From Phenylobacterium zucineum (GTDB lineage: Bacteria; Pseudomonadota; Alphaproteobacteria; Caulobacterales; Caulobacteraceae), in the NCBI GenBank assembly GCA_002221445.1, contig NMUI01000013.1:1-42669 (forward strand): DNA of 42,669 nucleotides. Reading direction: 5' to 3'. Position 1 is the first letter of the stretch; every line of letters begins with the position of its first letter. The position numbers and the translations under genes were made by a program. Below are positions 8,240 to 16,207 of the stretch, piece after piece. The notes under the pieces are model-generated. The model saw only the letters and a list, made by a program, of their open reading frames with translations, was not told the DNA's origin and searched no databases.

Positions 8240-8495
8240 ACCAATCGAAGGAGCCACTCGCGTCATGGGAGGTCCGGGTCTCGAGGACTTGCACATTCGA
8301 GACACCATGGTCAAGAAGTCACACCTTGACCTTCATGGCGTCCCGTGCATGTCGAGCGCGTGGGAGCCGTCACCGGAGGAGCTGCAGCGCATCAAGCAAG
8401 GCGCTCCCATCATCCTGCGCATCATCGGCACCGATCACCCGCCGGTCGCCGTCGAGGTCGGGGCACCGAAGTCGAAGATCATCATGCCGGGATAG
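8229..8495 (+). CDS. Hypothetical protein
   Basis: ATG at 8229 overlapping thyX end; MKSKPIEGATRVMGGPGLEDLHIRDTM. Confidence 0.6.
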   Translation: MKSKPIEGATRVMGGPGLEDLHIRDTMVKKSHLDLHGVPCMSSAWEPSPEELQRIKQGAPIILRIIGTDHPPVAVEVGAPKSKIIMPG

Positions 8496-8517
8496 GTCAA
8501 GCATCTTGACTGATTAT

Positions 8518-8557
8518 GGGCGTTGGCAGAAATCCTGTCAGCGCCCATATTATTTTG
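8518..8557 (+). terminator. Putative intrinsic terminator or attenuator
   Basis: GGGCGTTGGCAG-AAATC-CTGTCAGCGCCC 12-bp stem (two G-U) followed by ATATTATTTTG. Confidence 0.55.
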
Positions 8558-8567
8558 TATGGATCCG

Positions 8568-8596
8568 TTGACATGCGGATGGCAACCATCTATATC
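8568..8596 (+). promoter_or_regulatory. Putative promoter
   Basis: TTGACA, 17 bp, TATATC; leader GAAACGAAGGAG before ATG 8626. Confidence 0.55.
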
Positions 8597-8625
8597 TATA
8601 TTCATCGAAACGAAGGAGCACACCA

Positions 8626-8862
8626 ATGACCACTGCTGAACGCCTCAACAAACTCGTCCACGATCACTTCGCCGCCCTATTCCCGGGCGAAACCATCACT
8701 GTCGAGGAAGACGGCGAAAACGAAACGTGGAACGTCTATGTTGCTGATCGTCTTCACTTCGACTTCGCCGTTGGCTCTGATGACGATGGCTTCTACTTCA
8801 CCGAGGTTGAAGAACGCCATGCTCCTGTGGAAATGGAAATTCCCGACTCGATCTGGGAATAA
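8626..8862 (+). CDS. Hypothetical protein
   Basis: 78 aa with SD GAAGGAG. Confidence 0.65.
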   Translation: MTTAERLNKLVHDHFAALFPGETITVEEDGENETWNVYVADRLHFDFAVGSDDDGFYFTEVEERHAPVEMEIPDSIWE

Positions 8863-8924
8863 CCGTTGACACCCCACCCATAACGTCTTAACGTCCATAC
8901 ATCTTGAAACGAAGGAGAACTCAA

Positions 8925-9263
8925 ATGTCTACCACCAACGAACTGCTCGCCAAGCTCAATGCCATGTATGAGGTCGATGGCCTTCCGAAGATCAAGGTCT
9001 GGAAGGAGTCCAAGGAAAAGCTTTTGGCTCGCATCGCTCGACATGAAGCCGAAGTCAAGCGCAATCCGACTCCGCTCAAGAAGATGAAGTCGGCGAAGAA
9101 CGAGGACAAGCCGGGACGCAAGGGCGAGTTCGCCGAATGGTGCCGCGCCAACGGGTTCAACCCGAAGGTTGCTCGTGCCAAGCTGCGCAAGGCCAATCAC
9201 AGGCGCAACGGCTCGCGCTACGAGCTGAATGAGAAGGCCATCGCTATCGTGAAGGGGAAGTGA
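8925..9263 (+). CDS. Hypothetical protein with C-terminal LRKA-type mini-domain
   Basis: EFAEWCRANGFNPKVARAKLRKANHRRNGSRYELNEKA; SD GAAGGAG. Confidence 0.7.
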   Translation: MSTTNELLAKLNAMYEVDGLPKIKVWKESKEKLLARIARHEAEVKRNPTPLKKMKSAKNEDKPGRKGEFAEWCRANGFNPKVARAKLRKANHRRNGSRYELNEKAIAIVKGK

Positions 9264-9264
9264 C

Positions 9265-9696
9265 ATGAACTTCTCGTCTGCGGTACTCGCTCGCGAGTTT
9301 ATCCTCGCGGGCGATGCTCTCTTCACGTTGCGCTCGCTGCGCACCGATCAACACTACACCTTCAAAGTTCAGAAGGCGCAGAACGCTGAGCGCTGGTTCG
9401 TCAAGCTGCTCGTGTCGCCTGATGAGTTCAAGTATATGGGCACCATTGATGGCAGTCCTCCCGCGTTTCGCTTGACTGGCAAGTCACAGTATGAACCGGA
9501 GTCGACGCCTGTCCGTGCCTTCAAGTTTGCATTCGGCTGGGTCTGCCAAGGATCAATCCCAACTGACCTTGAAATAAAGCACTCGGGAAAGTGCGGCCGA
9601 TGCGGAAAGACGTTGACAAACCCCATCTCGATTGATAGGGGTATTGGGCCTGAGTGCTACATCATTGTGGAGAACCGACGTGAACGCCATTCGTGA
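9265..9696 (+). CDS. DUF6011-like zinc-binding protein
   Basis: C-terminal CGRCGKTLTNPISIDRGIGPEC motif. Confidence 0.75.
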   Translation: MNFSSAVLAREFILAGDALFTLRSLRTDQHYTFKVQKAQNAERWFVKLLVSPDEFKYMGTIDGSPPAFRLTGKSQYEPESTPVRAFKFAFGWVCQGSIPTDLEIKHSGKCGRCGKTLTNPISIDRGIGPECYIIVENRRERHS

Positions 9697-9910
9697 AAAG
9701 ATCAAAAAGCTGCTTGCTGTCGCTGAAGGACAGGCGAACGAGCACGAGTCCGCTCGAGCCATGGAGCTCGCATCCTCGCTCATGATGCGCCACGGGATCG
9801 ACCGCGAGTCACTCGGCGAGAAGCCCACAGTTGGCGAAGGTTCATATTTCCCCATCGACTACAAGTGGCACAGGACCACCGCTCAGGCTGTGGGCTGCTT
9901 TACGGCGTGA
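9680..9910 (+). CDS. DUF2786-like protein, N-terminal fragment (frame disrupted)
   Basis: VNAIREKIKKLLAVAEGQANEHESARAMELASSLMMRHGID; homologous continuation is in the -1 frame. Confidence 0.65.
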   Translation: MNAIREKIKKLLAVAEGQANEHESARAMELASSLMMRHGIDRESLGEKPTVGEGSYFPIDYKWHRTTAQAVGCFTA

Positions 9911-10359
9911 TAGCGTTCGAGACCTACGACTGGTCATCGTTCCGATTTGTGGGACGCCCCGACAATATCGACGCGGCACAGGACACGCTCGCTTTCGTGT
10001 TGCTGCAGGTCGAGGCTCTTTACAAGTCTCACCTGCCCAAGGGATTGAGCAAGCAAGCCCGTGCTGAGTTCCGTCGCTCATTCAAGGACGCCTGCTCGCA
10101 TCGCGTCTATGAGCGTTGTGCCAAGATCGTTGAAGAACAGACTCAAAAGGACAACCCCTCGACGGGAAGCACCGCGCTGGTGGTGATCGAGCATCGCAAG
10201 CAACTGAAGCTTGAAGTGGACGACTACCTGAAGGCTGCGGGTGCTCGGACTATTAAGTCACGATCCGTCTCCGTCAAATTGAACGAGGGCTACCTCCGTG
10301 GCCGCCTTGCCGGTGACCACGTAGAACTCAACCGAACAATCAAGGAGATTGATGAATGA
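9865..10359 (+). CDS. DUF2786-like protein, C-terminal fragment
   Basis: YDWSSFRFVGRPDNIDAAQ...LYKSHLPKGLSKQARAEFRRSFKDACSHRVYER. Confidence 0.65.
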   Translation: MAQDHRSGCGLLYGVIAFETYDWSSFRFVGRPDNIDAAQDTLAFVLLQVEALYKSHLPKGLSKQARAEFRRSFKDACSHRVYERCAKIVEEQTQKDNPSTGSTALVVIEHRKQLKLEVDDYLKAAGARTIKSRSVSVKLNEGYLRGRLAGDHVELNRTIKEIDE

Positions 10360-10694
10360 AGGTTGCAATATGGCTATTGATGATGACCACCGGTGCTTCA
10401 GCGAGTGGACTCTCCGGGGTTCATTCGCAGCTCGCCGAGAAAGCTCGACAGATTGAACACGCCTGTGGCTCGAGGATCATATCGGGCTACCGGCACACGC
10501 GCATTGCTGGAAGCCGACGCTGGTCGCTTCACGCAAGCGGACGAGCGGTTGACATGACCGGGAACCCAAAGTGCATATACCTGCACCTCAAAGACTGGCC
10601 CGGCGGCTACAGCATCGACTACGGTCGAGTCGGTCATGTCCACATCTCGTTGGGCGGCTTTGAAGATGGAAAACGCTTTCGTCATCGAAAATAA
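10356..10694 (+). CDS. Exported peptidase M15-like protein
   Basis: N-terminal signal-like hydrophobic segment; SLHASGRAVDM (HxxxxxxD) and GHVHISL (HxH). Confidence 0.7.
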   Translation: MKVAIWLLMMTTGASASGLSGVHSQLAEKARQIEHACGSRIISGYRHTRIAGSRRWSLHASGRAVDMTGNPKCIYLHLKDWPGGYSIDYGRVGHVHISLGGFEDGKRFRHRK

Positions 10695-10774
10695 ATCTGC
10701 AATCGGGCGGAACCCAATTCGGTCACAATCTTTATATAGATGTAGCAAGGGGCTACAGTAAAGGAGTGATCGTC

Positions 10775-10966
10775 ATGCCTATGCGCTTTGTCAAACTCAC
10801 TGAAGTCGCCCGCGAAGCCGGTATCCGTCCCGAGACTGCAAGGGCACGTGCTCGCCGAGCGTATGAAGAGCCAACGTCGAAGAGGTTGCCGCGTCCGGTA
10901 GCCCATTGGCTGTTCAAGGAAAGCGACGTGGAACGAGTCCTAAAAATGATCCGCAAGGACCATTGA
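10775..10966 (+). CDS. Small HTH protein
   Basis: MPMRFVKLTEVAREAGIRPETARARARRA...VAHWLFKESDVERVLKMI; GGAG SD. Confidence 0.65.
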   Translation: MPMRFVKLTEVAREAGIRPETARARARRAYEEPTSKRLPRPVAHWLFKESDVERVLKMIRKDH

Positions 10967-10990
10967 GACTCGCCTGCAATCTGATATAGT
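10963..10990 (+). promoter_or_regulatory. Putative promoter
   Basis: TTGAGA (10963-10968), 16-bp spacer, TATAGT (10985-10990), followed by perfect hairpin 10992-11017. Confidence 0.55.
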
Positions 10991-11038
10991 TGAGCGTCGG
11001 GAACAGTCCCGGCGCTCGAATAGTAGGAGAGGACCACT

Positions 11039-11215
11039 ATGCAATTCCGCGTTCACCTTCGCGATGGCTCGAAGTTCGATACCAACGAAACGCCCGAGCA
11101 GCTCAACAAAAAGTATGGCGGCGCTATTGCCAAGATCAAGCGCATCAAGGATGATGGCAAAAAGCAGCCCGTCACGTCCGACCAGCTCAAGCAGTTGAAG
11201 GAGCGCTTCGCATGA
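11039..11215 (+). CDS. Small hypothetical protein (58 aa, absent from ORF track)
   Basis: MQFRVHLRDGSKFDTNETPEQLNKKYGGAIAKIKRIKDDGKKQPVTSDQLKQLKERFA; GGAGAGG SD; ATGA overlap with next gene. Confidence 0.65.
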   Translation: MQFRVHLRDGSKFDTNETPEQLNKKYGGAIAKIKRIKDDGKKQPVTSDQLKQLKERFA

Positions 11216-11598
11216 CTCGGATCAATGTCGTTCCGCCCGCCGAGTTGCACAGTAAGCACCTCGTTGCCGAGTACCGCGAGCTGCCCCGGGTGTTTGCGCT
11301 GGTGCGCGCCGCACATGAACGCGGCGAGCGACCCGGCACGATCAATGCGCCGGCGCGATACACGCTCGGACGTGGTCACGTCAAGTTCTTCTATGACAAA
11401 CTCGGCTGGCTCACTCGCCGACAGAAGGCGCTCATTGACGAGATGATTGCTCGAGGCTACAAGCCCACTTTCCTGACGCCTGAGGACCTATCACGCGACA
11501 TTGACCGCGTGTGGCTGAATGAATGGACGCCTGACGTTGAGGCGCTCATGCTCAATCGTCAACGCATCGAGGAGCGGTCGCCATGGAAGTCAACGTGA
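11212..11598 (+). CDS. Hypothetical protein
   Basis: 128 aa; MTRINVVPPAELHSKHLVAEYRELPRVFALV... resembles phage pyrimidine dimer DNA glycosylase-like proteins (tentative). Confidence 0.65.
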   Translation: MTRINVVPPAELHSKHLVAEYRELPRVFALVRAAHERGERPGTINAPARYTLGRGHVKFFYDKLGWLTRRQKALIDEMIARGYKPTFLTPEDLSRDIDRVWLNEWTPDVEALMLNRQRIEERSPWKST

Positions 11599-11891
11599 TC
11601 CAACGCAGCGATAAGCTGTGGGAGATGACCATCGACGGAAAGCTGCTCCTCGATGGCGTCACAGGAAACGCCGTGACGTTTACGAAATCTGAACGATTTG
11701 GGTTTATGTATGGACAGGACAACGCGCTCACTCGCGTTGTTCGGTTCCTAGAAGGAGAAGCCCATGAGCAACGTCGTTCCTCTCAACGTCACAGTCAAAG
11801 TTCCCACGAGTTCGGTTGTAGTCAACCGCCGCGGCATTTTAATTGCCGGTGCAGCAATAGCAGCGGAAGAGATCATCGACATATCACATGA
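11583..11891 (+). CDS. Hypothetical protein (C-terminus uncertain)
   Basis: Coding-like to about 11760, then overlaps the next ORF in another frame. Confidence 0.4.
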   Translation: MEVNVIQRSDKLWEMTIDGKLLLDGVTGNAVTFTKSERFGFMYGQDNALTRVVRFLEGEAHEQRRSSQRHSQSSHEFGCSQPPRHFNCRCSNSSGRDHRHIT

Positions 11892-11958
11892 TCGAGACGA
11901 GGCAGTCCTGACGATCAGCCGTCGGACTGCTGTTCGTCTGGGAGTTCCCACCAAGTAG
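11764..11958 (+). CDS. Hypothetical protein
   Basis: MSNVVPLNVTVKVPTSSVVVNRRGILIAGAAIAAEEI; SD aaggag. Confidence 0.55.
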   Translation: MSNVVPLNVTVKVPTSSVVVNRRGILIAGAAIAAEEIIDISHDRDEAVLTISRRTAVRLGVPTK

Positions 11959-13801
11959 TCGACTTGGCCCCAAACCCCTTCCGAGATTTGATGACACCGA
12001 GAGTCTCCGCAGCACGTTGAAGCGTTCGCTTTGATATGCTGCGGCGTTCGGCCATTGTCTCGACCTTTTTGGCCTCCACAGCGCCATCGCCGAGCACGTC
12101 CTTCAGGAACTCGCCCGCTTCATCCTTCTCCTTGTTCTTCCCGCTGGTATGCGTCACACTGAGAATGTCATCCGCGGTGTAGTCAACCACGTCGCCCCAT
12201 TCGAAGCGTGAACGATCCCGCTTCTTGCCTTTATCGGGAAGACCGAGAATGCGGAAGGTGACGGATCGAGGAAGCTTTGCAAGGTTCATCTTCGTGACAG
12301 CAACCACGCGGTCCTCGGTGTTCTCCGGGTGAATGCCGACTGTCATGACAATGCGCGCCGCGCCTGAGAAAGCGATTGAGCCCTGGCCACGATACAACGC
12401 CTTCTCCTTGCCGCCCTTGGTCAAGTGACGCAAGACGATGACGGCACAGTTGTAGCGTCGACCGATGTTCCGGAACCACATCATGGATTGCTGCGCTTCG
12501 CTGGACTTGTGAATGTCGGCGGAGCCTATGTAGTTGTTCATCGTGTCGAATGCGACGACTGCGGGGCGAAGTTCAGCAATGGCTTCCTCGACCGCTTCGA
12601 GTGCGTCGGGATCGTCAATGCTGAACGGGAACTCTTCCTGAAAGAAGTTCTTGCGATTGCGCAGACCATTGTCAACGAGACGCGGCTTCGTCACCGCGCC
12701 CTCGTCGTTTTCAATATCGAAGTAAGCCACCTTGCAAGGATCGACTCGCTCGTCCGGTCGCATGTCAGGAAGTGCTTCGCCGTCGCACAGGTGCTTGCAC
12801 ACCATTTGAACGAAGTAGGATTTGCCGAGACCCGGGTCACCCTCAACAATCGTGAGTTCGCCGCGAGCAAGACGTCCATGCCAAATCCAGTCGATGTTCT
12901 TCTCCTCGGCTTCGTCAATCGAATGCGCGAGGAACTTGTAAGACTTGGCGGGAGACTCGATGCTCGACTCCACAGAAGTGTCGAACCGCTGCTCAATGAT
13001 CTTGTCCAGTTCACGGCGGAGCTGCTCGTCCTCATTGTGACGCCCGCGGAATTTGTTCCAGCGGCTGGCTTTGATGAGAACGAAGCATTCATCCTCGTTG
13101 CATCCCGCCTCGAGTAATGCGTGTTCCATCTTCCATATCATCTCGCTTCGCTTGCCTGACTTTGGTGCTTCCTTGCTGACGAGCTCGCGACGAAGCCAGA
13201 CGGGGAACTTATTCGAGTACTGCTGGAACACTTCGGAAGCGTTGATCGTTGACGGATCATTTTTGGCTGTGGACTTCATGGAAGCCCGAATGGTTTCGGA
13301 AATGCGAGCAGACGTGAAAGCGGGAAGGTCATCCCACATGGTCTTAGTCTTTGGGTGGCTGGGGTATTTGTAGTTGATCGTTCCGGGAATGCGAAGAACC
13401 TGTCCGAAGTCCCACCCGCTCTTGTCCGCGCCCACGTGATAGGTCAATGCACGATTGAGCTCCTTGGTCATCGGCTTATCAATCAGCCAGATGCCGACAT
13501 AACGGCCGGGAGAGGACTCAATGGCAATGGTCGGCTTCGGTCGCATGTGACGCGGGTCCGCCTCGTCAAGGTCAGCCCACAGCAGCTTCGGAGGGACTGC
13601 CGAGTCTTCCTTGCGCGACTTCTTCTTCAGCCCGTGCGGGCACCAATAAAGGTCTTTGTCGGCGTTGTCCTTGAGGAATTGCTTGACCAGGTGCAGCTCG
13701 TCGCGAGCGAAGTAATGGTCTTTCCATTGACCCGATGACGACTTGGTGCTGATGCAAAAATAAGCGCCTTCCATTCTGCGCCATAGATCAACGATTAGCA
13801 T
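11915..13801 (-). CDS. Primase-helicase: RepB-like primase N-terminus plus RecA-like/RepA-type ATPase
   Basis: LWADLDEADP, SSPGRYVGIWLI, RIPGTINYKYP (primase-like); EGDPGLGKSYFVQM Walker A, VVAFDTMNNY Walker B. Confidence 0.8.
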   Translation of the reverse strand: MLIVDLWRRMEGAYFCISTKSSSGQWKDHYFARDELHLVKQFLKDNADKDLYWCPHGLKKKSRKEDSAVPPKLLWADLDEADPRHMRPKPTIAIESSPGRYVGIWLIDKPMTKELNRALTYHVGADKSGWDFGQVLRIPGTINYKYPSHPKTKTMWDDLPAFTSARISETIRASMKSTAKNDPSTINASEVFQQYSNKFPVWLRRELVSKEAPKSGKRSEMIWKMEHALLEAGCNEDECFVLIKASRWNKFRGRHNEDEQLRRELDKIIEQRFDTSVESSIESPAKSYKFLAHSIDEAEEKNIDWIWHGRLARGELTIVEGDPGLGKSYFVQMVCKHLCDGEALPDMRPDERVDPCKVAYFDIENDEGAVTKPRLVDNGLRNRKNFFQEEFPFSIDDPDALEAVEEAIAELRPAVVAFDTMNNYIGSADIHKSSEAQQSMMWFRNIGRRYNCAVIVLRHLTKGGKEKALYRGQGSIAFSGAARIVMTVGIHPENTEDRVVAVTKMNLAKLPRSVTFRILGLPDKGKKRDRSRFEWGDVVDYTADDILSVTHTSGKNKEKDEAGEFLKDVLGDGAVEAKKVETMAERRSISKRTLQRAAETLGVIKSRKGFGAKSTTWWELPDEQQSDG

Positions 13802-13979
13802 TATTGCTCCCCTTATTATTCTTGAGCTCGATCACCCGCTTGACTTCATTCTCGTGAACAAGCCAAATCCACCCGATCTTCTGCCCCTTGATAGACCCGC
13901 GCTGAACACGTCGAAGGAGTGCCCCTTCCTTCATGCTCAGACGCTGCGCGGCGTCTTTGATTGTTAAGAACCCATCCAT
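13788..13979 (-). CDS. Small HTH (MerR/excisionase-like) protein
   Basis: MDGFLTIKDAAQRLSMKEGALLRRVQRGSIKGQKIGWIWLVHENEVKR. Confidence 0.75.
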   Translation of the reverse strand: MDGFLTIKDAAQRLSMKEGALLRRVQRGSIKGQKIGWIWLVHENEVKRVIELKNNKGSNNANR

Positions 13980-14062
13980 TTGAGGAATACCCCCGTTGAC
14001 TGAAGTGTGCCAGCAGTATTATGTCGTAATTCATGACAGCGCAACTCGAAAGGTCTCAATCA

Positions 14063-14548
14063 ATGGCAATAATCGTTGAAGGAATTGACAACTCAGGTAA
14101 GTCCACACTCGCACGTCTCATTGCAAAGCGTCTCGGACTGTTACTTGTCGAAAGCGAAGGGCCGCCGAAATATCCCGGAGAAATGAATGCGCGGGTTGAG
14201 CGGTACTTCTCGATGCCGGGCCCCTTGTTGTTCGTCCGTCACCCCTGCGTCAGCCAGGTGATTTACGGTAAGCTCCGCGGGGAGGAGGACTCAATCAGCG
14301 CCGACCTCGTTCGGGAGTTCTACAATCAGCAGCACCTGTTCATCTATTGCGACCCGCTCGGACGCGGACTCGAAGGTCATGTGGTCAAGGATGAACACGA
14401 CTCGCCGGCACACCTGAAAGCCATCGAGGACAAGTATAGCAACCTGCTCGCCATGTATCGGGACTGGGCAATCAATCGCGCCCATATGTTCTACCGCATC
14501 GGCGACTCTATGGACCGGGTGGTGAAGGCATGTTCGACCGTCGCATGA
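14063..14548 (+). CDS. Deoxynucleotide/thymidylate kinase-like P-loop protein
   Basis: MAIIVEGIDNSGKSTLARLIAKRLGL; start could also be 14033. Confidence 0.75.
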   Translation: MAIIVEGIDNSGKSTLARLIAKRLGLLLVESEGPPKYPGEMNARVERYFSMPGPLLFVRHPCVSQVIYGKLRGEEDSISADLVREFYNQQHLFIYCDPLGRGLEGHVVKDEHDSPAHLKAIEDKYSNLLAMYRDWAINRAHMFYRIGDSMDRVVKACSTVA

Positions 14549-14877
14549 TGACCGCTATCCGAAACCCGAACATGCTTGTTCCGTGGTTTCTCATGGCTGC
14601 CTACGCCTACGAGCAGCTTGATAGCCCCATCATCAGCGACGGCGCATGGGATGACTTGTGCAATCGTCTAAAGCAAGAGTGGAAGACGATACGCCACAGG
14701 CACAAATGGATTATTGATCGTCATCAGCTCTCGACTGGGACGGCCAGTTATCTAAGGAAGAGCGACTACCCCGGAATGGCCGTTGGGGCTGTTCAATCAT
14801 TGATAGGAGAGATGCAAGATGCACAAGCAGCCAAACGACAGAAGCGCCGAGCCCGTCGACTTCGTCGGCGACATTGA
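14530..14877 (+). CDS. DNA ligase LigA-related small protein
   Basis: YEQLDSPIISDGAWDDLCNRLKQEW resembles the N-terminal helix of NAD-dependent DNA ligases. Confidence 0.6.
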   Translation: MFDRRMMTAIRNPNMLVPWFLMAAYAYEQLDSPIISDGAWDDLCNRLKQEWKTIRHRHKWIIDRHQLSTGTASYLRKSDYPGMAVGAVQSLIGEMQDAQAAKRQKRRARRLRRRH

Positions 14878-15313
14878 AGAGTTCCACAGCAAGTTCGGTC
14901 TGTTCTACGATGGCAAACCGCGTATGCTCCCGACGGAGCTCGCGGATTTTCGGCAGAAGTTCTTGCAGGAGGAGAAGAACGAATACGTCCTCCACACCGA
15001 AGCCTGCACCATCGCCGTTCACGAACGCGACGAAGCCGAGGTGACGCATCAACTCGCTCAAATGCTCGACGGACTTGTGGACCTGGTCTATGTTGCCGTC
15101 GGCACCGCACATCTCCACGGCTTCGACTTCCGTGAAGCGTGGCGTCGAGTTCATGCCGCCAACATGGCGAAGGTTCGAGCTCAGCGAGCTGAGGACTCGA
15201 AACGCGGAACAACCTATGACGTGGTGAAACCCGACGGCTGGCTGCCCCCGCGGCACGAAGACCTCGTGGAGGATCACGTTCACCAGCTCCTCGCTGTGGC
15301 TGCCAGCGAGTAG
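14819..15313 (+). CDS. MazG-like / PRA-PH family nucleotide pyrophosphohydrolase
   Basis: DIEEFHSKFG...EEKNEY...AQMLDGLVDLVYVAVGTAHLHGFDFREAWRRVHAANMAKV. Confidence 0.8.
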   Translation: MHKQPNDRSAEPVDFVGDIEEFHSKFGLFYDGKPRMLPTELADFRQKFLQEEKNEYVLHTEACTIAVHERDEAEVTHQLAQMLDGLVDLVYVAVGTAHLHGFDFREAWRRVHAANMAKVRAQRAEDSKRGTTYDVVKPDGWLPPRHEDLVEDHVHQLLAVAASE

Positions 15314-15382
15314 AGGCCGACGGCCCGGGAAAGGTTCCTCCCCACTGAGTACCGGGCCGCTCGTGCCACAAGGATCAAGAAA

Positions 15383-16207
15383 ATGAAAGCTGAATGGATC
15401 AATCACTGCCTCGCGTTATCTCGACGCAAAGCCGACTTCTATAGCGGGTGTCGCAAAATCCTTCGAGTGAGAACACTCACCTTCGAGGACTGGTATGACG
15501 ATGAGCATGGCGCTCTTCGCCTTGAGGATGCGGGCTATACCAAGAGCAAAATGAAATACCTTGAGCGGGGCTACCTTCACGAAGAGTCTCGGGCCGTCGC
15601 CGTTCAGCTGTGGGATCGTCGCCGGCAACAGGCCAAGTATGGCAGTGTTGGTTTCACCTGCTACAATCACTTTATCAAGAACGATCCCGAGAAGAAGTCG
15701 AAGCGCGCAAGCGTCATGGGCCCCTGCGTTCAATCGGTGACGCTCACCTGGCTCAACAAGACCGAGGTCGCGGTGGACGTATTCTATCGCACAACCGAGC
15801 TGCTCAAGAAGTTCCCGGCGGACTTGGTGTTTCTCCGTGACGTTCTCCTCGAGCCCTTCAACTTCGACGGAATGGAAATTCGCGAGGTGAATTGTCACTT
15901 CGCCAATATCACCATCCATCCCATGTACTTTGTCACCATCCTGCCGCTGATCGAAGACCCGATTGAAGAACTCGAAAAGATTAAGAAGGCGGATAAGTAC
16001 TTCTTCGACTGGGTGGTGAAGTGGACTGCACGATACATCTGCCCCGAATACCACAGGGGCATTGCCAAGTTTGCTCAAGCGATGCGCGTCCACAAGGACG
16101 CCATGTCAAGAATAAAGGCTGATGACCTGGCAAGGCTTCAGTCTTATCTTCGGGACAATCATCCCGGTTACCGCAACGACTATGAAGAGGAAGATGACGA
16201 TGAATAA
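15383..16207 (+). CDS. Divergent thymidylate synthase (ThyA)-fold protein, paralog 1
   Basis: GPCVQSVTLTWLNKTEVAVDVFYRTTELLKKFPADLVFLRD and CHFANITIHPMYFVTI align by eye to ThyA PC / RSxD / HxY regions and to the adjacent gene. Confidence 0.55.
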   Translation: MKAEWINHCLALSRRKADFYSGCRKILRVRTLTFEDWYDDEHGALRLEDAGYTKSKMKYLERGYLHEESRAVAVQLWDRRRQQAKYGSVGFTCYNHFIKNDPEKKSKRASVMGPCVQSVTLTWLNKTEVAVDVFYRTTELLKKFPADLVFLRDVLLEPFNFDGMEIREVNCHFANITIHPMYFVTILPLIEDPIEELEKIKKADKYFFDWVVKWTARYICPEYHRGIAKFAQAMRVHKDAMSRIKADDLARLQSYLRDNHPGYRNDYEEEDDDE

